A DNA stretch of 64,000 nt. Source: a virus. The DNA is taken from positions 100,098 through 164,097 of the IMG/VR virus record IMGVR_UViG_3300023208_000004. One strand, given 5' to 3'. Under the pieces are notes generated by a model that did no database searches, had not been told where the DNA came from, and saw only the letters and a list, made by a program, of their open reading frames with translations. Position numbers and translations under genes: made by a program. Of this stretch, positions 18,573-26,543 are shown one piece after another (position 1 is the first letter of the stretch; each line of letters starts with the position of its first letter).

Positions 18573-20009
18573 TTACTTAATTTCAAATCCGTCATCTTTT
18601 AGGGCGTCTTTCCATTTTTCTGCTTTGTTTTTGTCTGCTACTGAAGAGTTGGCAAGGGCGGCTTTCTTTTTCTCTGCATTGTCCATTGCGTTATCTAATG
18701 CATCAGACGCTTTTGAGTCTTTTTTAGCGTTTTTCTTGGCCTCCTCATCATCCGCTGCTTTCTTAGCGTCTTCATCAGTCTTTTTCTTTGCTGCCTTTGA
18801 TAGAGGCTTTAGGAAAACTTCCATATTCTTTTTCCATGAAGCAAAGTCTTCATCTTTGTCTAAGACTTTGATTTGAGAAGCCAAAACTTGACGAATTTCA
18901 TCTGAAAGTTCATATTCTGCTTCAACCGACTCCATACGAGAATTAAATTGGACCACTTTTGCGCGTTCAGCTTCTTGTTTTTCAAAGGCTTCGACCTTTT
19001 GTTTAAGAGTATTCAATTCGCCTTCGACTTTAGTTACGTTTTCTTTTGCTTTTTGGGCCGCTTCTAAAGATAGCTTATGAGCTTCTTTTTCAGATTCATA
19101 TTGCTTGGAAGCTTCCTTAATTTGTTCGGCAAGGAATTCTGTTATAGCGGACGCGTTGATTTGTTTTAAAGTCTCGTCGGTAATATCTTGAACTTTAGTG
19201 ATTTTCATATCTCGTCTGTTTTGATTTACATTAAAATCTTGGGATTGTGAAATATTTTTTTGAGGTAATTGTGTATTTTGAGAAGAAATTCCCTTCACCT
19301 CTGCGGCGGGAGATTCTGTTAGACCTATACCCAAAGGCAGCACTTCTCCGACTGGTTGACGATAAACTTTTTGACCATTTATCTCTCCAGAGCCTCCAAA
19401 TGATTTTAAATGTTTAGATATTTCGTCACAATCTCCAAGTAGGGGAACGCAATCCTCCAAGTTCTTAGAGGAAGAGCCTGCGCTTGTGCTTACAATTTTA
19501 AAATCATCAAAACCAAGCTCCCAACTCGCGGAAATTGACTGAAAACTCTCATTAGCTGGGTCTGTAGAATCTTCTATTTTCGTCACCACGTCAGGATTTA
19601 CAATTCTCCATAAAACACCGCCCAAAGTGATATTAAAGGGCTTCTTTGAATCTTTAATATCTTCAGCTTTAAGAGGTAAATCGGAACCAAATTCACTAAA
19701 ACCGACATTCAAGATAACACCAATAACATTTTTTCTATTATGTTCTATGTTAATTGGTTTATTCACAAAATAGTTTGCTATTGAAAGGGCTGTCTCAGTG
19801 TCAATTACGTCTCCATTTTTATTTATACGATTGACTACAAAGGCGTTAAATGCAATTGGCAATAAATCATAATTTTTTGACACATCAACGTCTGGAATAA
19901 AATTAGCAACATCAAGGAATGATGCCATAGCTAAGTATTTATCTTTTTCTTCTGAAACCAATGGTCTAAGTAAAGAGCTGAACGAAATTTTAAATCTAAA
20001 ATCTTTCAT
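18573..20009 (-). CDS. Prohead protease fused to scaffold domain
   Basis: 478 residues. Residues 1-200 look like a phage prohead serine protease, with a candidate catalytic His at NIEHN (H90) and a candidate Ser in SFQSISASWELG (158-162). After a Gln/Asn/Ser-rich linker (225-265) comes a Lys/Glu/Ala-rich coiled coil (268-478) typical of a scaffold. An in-frame ATG at 19208 (residue 268, MKITKVQDITDE) lies exactly at the start of the scaffold part, so a separate scaffold could be made from an internal start, as lambda does for C and Nu3; its ribosome binding site is weak. The protein lies directly upstream of decoration and capsid genes. Confidence 0.85.
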   Translation of the reverse strand: MKDFRFKISFSSLLRPLVSEEKDKYLAMASFLDVANFIPDVDVSKNYDLLPIAFNAFVVNRINKNGDVIDTETALSIANYFVNKPINIEHNRKNVIGVILNVGFSEFGSDLPLKAEDIKDSKKPFNITLGGVLWRIVNPDVVTKIEDSTDPANESFQSISASWELGFDDFKIVSTSAGSSSKNLEDCVPLLGDCDEISKHLKSFGGSGEINGQKVYRQPVGEVLPLGIGLTESPAAEVKGISSQNTQLPQKNISQSQDFNVNQNRRDMKITKVQDITDETLKQINASAITEFLAEQIKEASKQYESEKEAHKLSLEAAQKAKENVTKVEGELNTLKQKVEAFEKQEAERAKVVQFNSRMESVEAEYELSDEIRQVLASQIKVLDKDEDFASWKKNMEVFLKPLSKAAKKKTDEDAKKAADDEEAKKNAKKDSKASDALDNAMDNAEKKKAALANSSVADKNKAEKWKDALKDDGFEIK

Positions 20010-20017
20010 ATATTATA

Positions 20018-20533
20018 TTATATTAACGAATCAAGCCTTGCTAAAATTTGCTTTTTTAATTCTTGTTCGTCATCAAGATAAAGGTTTAGAAAAGTTTTAC
20101 AACTATTATCTAATTTAAAAGCAACAATATCTCTTTTAGCAGAAGCAAAGTCTTCGTCTAAGATTTGGAGCCTCATTTCTGAGAGGGGTAATGAAGTTTT
20201 GTTCAGTCTTTTGGCAATACCAGTTAGATTATTTTCTATAGCTTTTAGATAAGAGTTTAGGTATGCCAATGAATACTCTAACAATGGAATAGTAGAATTT
20301 ACTTCATTTTTCCAAAGCTCTTCCGCACGAATTAAAAGAGATTTTAATTGAGCAAGACTGACCCTTTTATTGTTTTCAGAATTATGGGATTTAACCTTTG
20401 CGTCCAAGCAAGCGACAATTTTAGAAGATAATGATATTGCCGAACATTGACATTTATCTTTTAAAGTAGAACAATTCACACACAGGTCAATCTGTGACGC
20501 CTTTGTATATTCAAATTCAAAAAGATTGTTCAT
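20018..20533 (-). CDS. Unknown helical protein with N-terminal Cys cluster
   Basis: 171 residues. The start carries CVNCSTLKDKCQC, a possible zinc site, followed by long amphipathic helices. It is 8 bases upstream of the prohead protease gene and 41 bases after the PSD1 gene. Function unrecognised; probably a head-assembly or phage-specific factor. Confidence 0.7.
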   Translation of the reverse strand: MNNLFEFEYTKASQIDLCVNCSTLKDKCQCSAISLSSKIVACLDAKVKSHNSENNKRVSLAQLKSLLIRAEELWKNEVNSTIPLLEYSLAYLNSYLKAIENNLTGIAKRLNKTSLPLSEMRLQILDEDFASAKRDIVAFKLDNSCKTFLNLYLDDEQELKKQILARLDSLI

Positions 20534-20574
20534 GGCTCATTAAATATTACACGCAAATAATATAAAAAATACGA

Positions 20575-23298
20575 CTAATTAATGAAAACGAACTCATTCC
20601 CCAACAACAGGGTTTGCGAGTATTTTGTCCAAGCATTTAGTTTATTTTTAAAATCTTTTAAAGGCTCATTTACGAATGCTGTTCCTAACTTAATTTCTAA
20701 TTCTGCTGGTAAGCGTTGATAGACGATTTTATATAGATAAATTATTTTTTCCTTATCTGTCTTGAGAGCTTCAAAATCTTTTGAGCTTGTGATTGCTACG
20801 GAACTTTGGATAACCAAATCTCCGTTCATTAAAAACAGCGCTTGTTTAGGAACTATCGTGCTAAAACGTTTTCCAGTTGGCATTTCTGGGGTTGCCATAT
20901 CAAAAGTTGTAAAAAGGTCAGGTAAACGGCCCCTATCTATCAAACCATAAACGCTTCTTTTATACACGTCTGGACGCATCAAATCTACTGATTGTCCGCC
21001 GCCAACGAAGTCTAGCCTTCTACTAACCATCAATAAAGAGTCCCTCATTGATTCAAAATCCAATCTAATCATATTCATTTTCCAATACAGGGAATTTTCT
21101 TGGTCTTGAATTGCGTATTTTGTATTGTTTTTTGATGATTGTTGATAAGTGCTAGACATTACTATAAGTTTGTGAACATATTTCGTTGACCAGCCGTGCT
21201 TGATAAAGTCATTAGCTAACCAATTTAATAGATTCAAATGTTTAGGCTTTTCAGATTGAGTTCCAAAATCGTCAGGAGAATTGACAAGTCCCACCCCGAA
21301 ATGATGTTGCCATAATCTGTTTACATAGACCCTCGAAGTTAATGGATTTTTTGGGTCTGCTATTGATTTTGCCAACTCTAATCTACCGCTGCCATTTGTA
21401 TAAATATTATTTGTCGGAGAAAGGACTTCGAGAAAACGTCTTGGAACAATAGACCCACGAGAATTAGGGTCGCCCTTTATAAAAACTGGCGAATTTTGCG
21501 CCGTCGGCTTATCATAAATGGCCATTGCTCTAGGGGTAGCTGCTGGATGTGATAATTCGAGGGTGACTAATTTACCTTTTTCTCTTCTTAAATCATTGTC
21601 ATATCTCATTGTCTGATTATTGTCAGACAGAAAACGAGCAAAATTTTCTCTTGTAAATTCAAGGGGTCCACTATTCTCAAAAATTATTTCATAAAATTTC
21701 TTTTCTTCGGAGTCGGAACTTTTTTGATAGCGTTTTTGAGAATCTAAAACCGCAGCTTGATACCCATTGCATACTTCTAAAAGAGTATTGGCATTTTTTG
21801 TATATCTAAAAATATATGAATGAATTGTTTTTTCATTTTCTTCTATGTATTTTTTGAATTCAACTCTAAAGTCATTCGTTATTTTAATAGCTTTAAGATA
21901 TGGAGAATAAATTGACGCCTCAATTTCTTGTTTTTTCGTTGTCCTCATGGCGTCAGTCCATTTTTTAATCATTCGAGGATTTAGGGAATTAGTTCTTATA
22001 AAATCTTGCTTTCCGTCTTGCTTTACTAAATCTAGCAAATAGTTGCCGTATAACCATTTTGAGGTATTGGTTATGAAACTTAAAAATGCCTCATTATATC
22101 TTTTGGTGATAAAATCTTCAACTTCTTTTTCTATTTTTGATTTTTGGGCTACATAGTCTGGAAATAGATTTGGGAATCTGCTTTCTGAAATTATTGGTTT
22201 TTCTTCAGGAATTGTGCAACTGTTTAATATGCCATGCAGCGCATAGTAATCTTTAATAGTGATAGCGTCAAATTTATGGTCGTGGCATCTGGCGCAAACA
22301 ACAGTTGAGCCAAGAAAACCCTTTGTGATTACATCAATTCTATCATCTATAACATCATTATTGTTGTTGGAATTTTTTCCCAGAGTCAAGAATCCAAGCG
22401 CCGCCAAAGATTTTTTGTCATTTGGTTTATATAAATCGGCAGCAAGTTGTTCTATAACAAATTCATTAAATGGTTTATCCTCATTAAAAGAAGAAATTAC
22501 ATAATCTCTATAAGTATAAGAATAAGTATATCTTCCTTCGGTGTTTGCTCTAATTGAACCAGAGGTGTCTGCATACCTAGCGACATCTAACCAATGTCTC
22601 GCCCATCTTTCTCCATAAAGAGGAGATTTTAGTAGTTCATCAACAAGATTTTCGTAAGCCTTTGGAGATTTGTTTTTAACAAAAGATTCCACTTCTTCAT
22701 AAGTCGGAGGAATGCCTAACAAATCAAAATATAATCTTCTAATCAAAACTTCTTTGGGGGCCGATAAAGAGGGTCGCAGATTCTTCTCTTCTAGTTCTTT
22801 TAGTATAAAATTATCAATAGGGTTACTAATCCATCTGGATGACTTTACTTTTGGAATTTGCGCGTCTGGAACCGGTTGATATGCCCAGTGATTTTTCCTG
22901 TCTTCAACGACTGAAAAGATTAAATTCGTGCCGCTTCTTGGGTCTGGAGCGCCATTCTTAATCCATTTCTCAAAATCAGCTAAAACATAATCTGGAAGCT
23001 TTTCATTTGGAGGCATCTGCAAAGAATTATCCTTATAAGATAAAGCTTTTAAAATTAAAGATTTACTCAAATCATTCGGGACTATGGCTGGGCCAGTATC
23101 GCCGCCCTTAATCAAACCATCCTTTGTATCTAATAAAAGCCCACCTTTTATTTTTTCAGCAGTTTTGCTGTGGCAGCGATAGCAATTAGAAGATAAAATT
23201 GGTCTAATTTTTTGCTCGAAAAAAGAATAATCTTCTTTCTGAGCGCCGAACAAATTAATACTTAAAAAGATTAAAAATGTAAATATCCATCTTGCCAT
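20575..23298 (-). CDS. PSCyt1-DUF1549-DUF1553 (PSD1) cytochrome-like exported protein
   Basis: 907 residues from ATG 23298, giving a clean signal peptide (MARWIFTFLIFLSINLFGAQ); an in-frame ATG at 23325 would spoil it and overlap the previous gene. A planctomycete cytochrome C domain has a CYRCH haem site (C39/C42/H43) and candidate Met ligand M95 in LQMPPNE. DUF1549 (about 155-350) has FDLLGIPPT, GERWARHWLDVARYADT and a second CxxCH (C335/C338/H339). DUF1553 (from about 620) has SRVYVNRLWQHHFG, DFGTQSEKPKH and STYQQSS. The family is abundant in Planctomycetes and Verrucomicrobia, of unsettled function. It follows the DUF1501 gene by one base. Its composition matches the surrounding phage genes. 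Confidence 0.95.
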   Translation of the reverse strand: MARWIFTFLIFLSINLFGAQKEDYSFFEQKIRPILSSNCYRCHSKTAEKIKGGLLLDTKDGLIKGGDTGPAIVPNDLSKSLILKALSYKDNSLQMPPNEKLPDYVLADFEKWIKNGAPDPRSGTNLIFSVVEDRKNHWAYQPVPDAQIPKVKSSRWISNPIDNFILKELEEKNLRPSLSAPKEVLIRRLYFDLLGIPPTYEEVESFVKNKSPKAYENLVDELLKSPLYGERWARHWLDVARYADTSGSIRANTEGRYTYSYTYRDYVISSFNEDKPFNEFVIEQLAADLYKPNDKKSLAALGFLTLGKNSNNNNDVIDDRIDVITKGFLGSTVVCARCHDHKFDAITIKDYYALHGILNSCTIPEEKPIISESRFPNLFPDYVAQKSKIEKEVEDFITKRYNEAFLSFITNTSKWLYGNYLLDLVKQDGKQDFIRTNSLNPRMIKKWTDAMRTTKKQEIEASIYSPYLKAIKITNDFRVEFKKYIEENEKTIHSYIFRYTKNANTLLEVCNGYQAAVLDSQKRYQKSSDSEEKKFYEIIFENSGPLEFTRENFARFLSDNNQTMRYDNDLRREKGKLVTLELSHPAATPRAMAIYDKPTAQNSPVFIKGDPNSRGSIVPRRFLEVLSPTNNIYTNGSGRLELAKSIADPKNPLTSRVYVNRLWQHHFGVGLVNSPDDFGTQSEKPKHLNLLNWLANDFIKHGWSTKYVHKLIVMSSTYQQSSKNNTKYAIQDQENSLYWKMNMIRLDFESMRDSLLMVSRRLDFVGGGQSVDLMRPDVYKRSVYGLIDRGRLPDLFTTFDMATPEMPTGKRFSTIVPKQALFLMNGDLVIQSSVAITSSKDFEALKTDKEKIIYLYKIVYQRLPAELEIKLGTAFVNEPLKDFKNKLNAWTKYSQTLLLGNEFVFIN

Positions 23299-23299
23299 A

Positions 23300-24691
23300 T
23301 TATGCGATGATGTCTTTGACAACATTGCCGTGAACGTCTGTTAGACGGAATTCGCGGCCATTGTAATTATATACAAGTTGAGTATGGTCAAATCCAAGTA
23401 GCGCTAATATTGTAGCGTGCAAGTCGTGAACGTGGACTTTATTTTTTACAATTTTAGCTCCAAAATCGTCAGTTTGTCCATAGACAGTTCCCCCCTTTAT
23501 TCCTCCACCAATTAAAACAGAGCTAAAAGCCTGACTCCAGTGGCCTCTTCCAAATCCATCTTTCCCACCCTGACCATCTCTTTGAGGAGTTCTTCCAAAT
23601 TCGCCACTCATAACAATAAGAGTGCTATCAAGTAGTCCTTTTTCTTTTAAGTCTGCAAGAAGAGCGGCAATTGGCTTATCAACCTGATTCGCCGCGCTTC
23701 TTAAAGAGCGAGAAAGTCCATCGTGCGTGTCCCATCCACCCGTGAACACTTGAACAAATCTTACGCCTCTTTCTACAAGCCTTCTTGCTAGCAGCATTTG
23801 CTTGCCTTGAGCCGTGTCTCCAAATTTTTCTCTTGTTTCTTTTGACTCTTTTGAAATATCAAAGGCGTCGGTCGCTTCAGACTGCATCCTAAATGCGACT
23901 TCAAAAGATTCTAGTCTTGCTTCCAAATCGGCCTCTTTTTGTAGGTTTTGGCCATGAATAGTATTTAGTTTTTGCAGCAAATCTAATTGCTTTCTTTGTT
24001 CTTCGATGGAAACATATTGAGATTTAATATTTTCAATCATTTTATCTACAGAATTCAAAGTCGTATTTACCGAAGTTCCTTGATAAACGCCCGGTAAGAA
24101 AGCTGAACCAAAATTTTGCGTGCCTCCAAGCGGAATCCCCCCCGGCCTTAAAGAAACAAAGGCTGGCATATTTTGATTAATTCCGCCTAATCCATAACAA
24201 ACCCATGCGCCCAAACTTGGTCTTACGAATCTGGCTGACCCAGTATTCATAATCAATGTTGCTAATTCATGGGCTGGAATATCGGTGTTCATTGACCTAA
24301 TAACAACAGCATCATCAATAAATTTACCAATATTTTCAAAAACTTCACTAACTTCAATGCCACTTTTACCCATCTTATTAAACTTGAATGGAGAACCACA
24401 AGCCAAGCCATTCATTCCAGAACCAAGTTGTGAACCGTCAAGTTTTATGAGTTCTGGTTTATTATCCCAAGTATCAATATGAGATTGTCCGCCTCCGAAA
24501 AAGATATGAATAACCCTCTTGGCTTTGGCAGGAAAATGTGAAGATTTTGGTGAAAGTCCGTCGGCCTGAGCAAGAAGCGGTGCAAGACCCAACATTCCCA
24601 TTCCCATACCCATTGTTTGCAAAAATTCCCGGCGAGTTTTTAGAAAGTCTTTTGCAGATAATTCGTTTTGGTTGCAAAATAATTGTTTCAT
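23300..24691 (-). CDS. DUF1501 Tat-exported protein
   Basis: 463 residues from ATG 24691; an upstream in-frame ATG at 24715 would overlap the previous gene. The N-terminus has a twin-arginine signal (TRREFLQTMGMGMGML, RR at 20-21, then ALA-type cleavage). DUF1501 hallmarks follow in order: FFGGGQSHIDTWDNKP, IPAHELATLIMNTG, GGWDTHDGLSRS, MSGEFGRTPQRDG, GRGHW and HDLHATILALLG. The family is distantly related to alkaline phosphatase/sulfatase folds and is usually encoded beside a PSD1 gene in PVC bacteria, as here. Both products would be exported by the host, so they are unlikely to be virion parts; role unknown. Confidence 0.95.
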   Translation of the reverse strand: MKQLFCNQNELSAKDFLKTRREFLQTMGMGMGMLGLAPLLAQADGLSPKSSHFPAKAKRVIHIFFGGGQSHIDTWDNKPELIKLDGSQLGSGMNGLACGSPFKFNKMGKSGIEVSEVFENIGKFIDDAVVIRSMNTDIPAHELATLIMNTGSARFVRPSLGAWVCYGLGGINQNMPAFVSLRPGGIPLGGTQNFGSAFLPGVYQGTSVNTTLNSVDKMIENIKSQYVSIEEQRKQLDLLQKLNTIHGQNLQKEADLEARLESFEVAFRMQSEATDAFDISKESKETREKFGDTAQGKQMLLARRLVERGVRFVQVFTGGWDTHDGLSRSLRSAANQVDKPIAALLADLKEKGLLDSTLIVMSGEFGRTPQRDGQGGKDGFGRGHWSQAFSSVLIGGGIKGGTVYGQTDDFGAKIVKNKVHVHDLHATILALLGFDHTQLVYNYNGREFRLTDVHGNVVKDIIA

Positions 24692-24704
24692 ATCTTTAAA
24701 GATG

Positions 24705-25166
24705 TTACACTCCATTCAAGAAGACAAGTTCTGTGTCTTCGACGATTGGTTGAGAAATCTCAAATAAGTTATTTACTGCATCCACATCTCCAACCGGAGT
24801 TTCTCTCATCACAAAATCTGCCCCAATACCTGATGAACCAGACGAACCGCTGGTTCCAGACGTTCCATCTACTCCACTGGTTCCCGAACTGCCACTTGAA
24901 CCAGACGAACCGCTAGAACCTGATGAGCCACTTGAACCAGACGAACCGCTGGTTCCGTTTATGCCACTTGTCCCATTTACTCCAGATGAACCACTAGACC
25001 CAGAGGTTGAATCTGACCCATTAATTTTATTTGCAAGCTCAAAAATAGTTACTTTTTTATTTTTTTGGCCAGAATTGGCAGAAACATCAACAATTGGTAT
25101 CAAATCTGTATCCGCCATCTCAGACGCAGAGATACTTAGAGATTTGCTTATCTTTAGACCTTGCAT
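24705..25166 (-). CDS. Short collagen-like fibre, C-terminus apparently truncated
   Basis: 153 residues. An N-terminal domain (IPIVDVSANSGQKNKKVT) is of the kind that starts many phage fibres. A Gly-Ser-Ser/Gly-Thr-Ser collagen-like stretch (about 50-115) follows, then RETPVGDVDAVNNLFEISQP...ELVFLNGV and a stop. In related fibres this last part is the first half of a beta-sandwich that continues for about 40 residues after LNG. Here the stop is followed at once by the DUF1501 gene, as if the cargo pair had replaced the fibre tip. Confidence 0.8.
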   Translation of the reverse strand: MQGLKISKSLSISASEMADTDLIPIVDVSANSGQKNKKVTIFELANKINGSDSTSGSSGSSGVNGTSGINGTSGSSGSSGSSGSSGSSGSSGSSGTSGVDGTSGTSGSSGSSGIGADFVMRETPVGDVDAVNNLFEISQPIVEDTELVFLNGV

Positions 25167-25185
25167 AATATGTAAATTCTAATAA

Positions 25186-26532
25186 TTAGTTACACCCAGA
25201 AACATCAGAAGGACAATCCGAAGACCAAATCATTTTGAATGTCATTGTCAAGTTGTCAAATAGGTCAACATAAGGATATTGCCCAGTAATCGAGCCAGTA
25301 TTATATGTATATGCTCCCGTATTAATAGAAGGCAAAAGCTCCCTTGCTTGTGTGGCAAACAGCATATCAACCAAAGGATAATAGCTGTTAAGTCCTTGGT
25401 TGTAAGCCAAAACTAAAGATTTGAGTCTCTGAGGAAGCCCTTCTGCATCTACAAAGTTATTTTGAACACTGTTCCAACTAACTTCTCTTACCAGAGAGCG
25501 AGTTCTTCCAGTAACAACAAAACTTAAAGGGGTTATTGTAATATTTTCAGCTTCATGTTCAAAAACTTCTGTATTCGTTTCTTGCCGAAAATCGTCCTGA
25601 TTTGGAATTGGAACAAAATCTTTGCGAATATTAAGAATGGACTGTTCTACAGCAGAATTATCCTGAGAAAATAAATCGTAATGATAAGTGCAGATACCAC
25701 TTCCAAATGGCTTGGCTCCAACCCCGTTATAGTATGGCTTAAATTGGGATGTAAGAATTTTCCCGCCCGAAAAGCTATTCACTAAAAATTGATAGCCGTC
25801 GGTTGATAAATAACAAACAAGCTTATCCTTTGTTGTAGATGGTTCCATCGGAGCCCCATATGGTTCTGGAATAAAACTTTCTCCATCCTCTTCTTCAGCG
25901 CCACCAACGAACATATCTTCTCCAACAATTAATTTAAGACCATGATGGACTTGAGAATATCTTCCAGACAACTTTCCCCATAAACGACAGGTAGAAGGGT
26001 CTTGATTTACTTGACTTGCATCTATAACGTTTGCGAAGTGTCTTATTCCAGTTGGAACAGTAATACCCAAACGATAAGATATAACAGAATAGTCTCCAGA
26101 TGGGATTATAAAAGATTTCAATATCCTAGAAAAAGCATATTTACTATTCGTTCCAGAAGTATCTGGGGAAACCATAAGCTCTTCAATATCTAAAGGCTCA
26201 GTTAAATAGCTTACATCTGGAACTCTCCAACCTCTGAAAAGCCTTAACCCGCTTGTTAACTCATTGTATCCACAAGCGCCTCCAACATAATTATTTAAAT
26301 AAGAATATTCTGGATATGGATATTCAAGTCCAGTTGTGTATAAAGTATTTTGTCCAGTTCCACTTCCAATGGACAAAAACTTAAAAGTATCAGCAAATCC
26401 AGTGCTATAAATGTAACTAAGTCCGGTTGAAGTTATGAAATTATCAAAAAAATCCGTAGTTGAGACTAATTCATCTTTAGAATTAAATACATCAATTTTA
26501 AATTGCCCGCGAAGTTTTATGTCTAGTGCCAT
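25186..26532 (-). CDS. Fibre/virion protein, paralog of the next gene upstream
   Basis: 448 residues. N-terminus QFKIDVFNSKDELVSTTDFF...NFITSTGL...GFADTFKFLSIGSG aligns by eye with the gene at 26544-29204, as does the C-terminus (TMTFKMIWSSDC). Tyr/Gly/Ser-rich and beta-type. Located between portal-side fibres and the cargo genes, it is a probable structural fibre or appendage protein. No catalytic motif seen. Confidence 0.75.
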   Translation of the reverse strand: MALDIKLRGQFKIDVFNSKDELVSTTDFFDNFITSTGLSYIYSTGFADTFKFLSIGSGTGQNTLYTTGLEYPYPEYSYLNNYVGGACGYNELTSGLRLFRGWRVPDVSYLTEPLDIEELMVSPDTSGTNSKYAFSRILKSFIIPSGDYSVISYRLGITVPTGIRHFANVIDASQVNQDPSTCRLWGKLSGRYSQVHHGLKLIVGEDMFVGGAEEEDGESFIPEPYGAPMEPSTTKDKLVCYLSTDGYQFLVNSFSGGKILTSQFKPYYNGVGAKPFGSGICTYHYDLFSQDNSAVEQSILNIRKDFVPIPNQDDFRQETNTEVFEHEAENITITPLSFVVTGRTRSLVREVSWNSVQNNFVDAEGLPQRLKSLVLAYNQGLNSYYPLVDMLFATQARELLPSINTGAYTYNTGSITGQYPYVDLFDNLTMTFKMIWSSDCPSDVSGCN

Positions 26533-26543
26533 AGCTCATTTTA

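Noticed and set aside
20575-24691. Bacterial chromosome contamination or assembly chimera
   Set aside because: The two genes share strand, composition and tight spacing with the phage operon on both sides; still listed as the main check.
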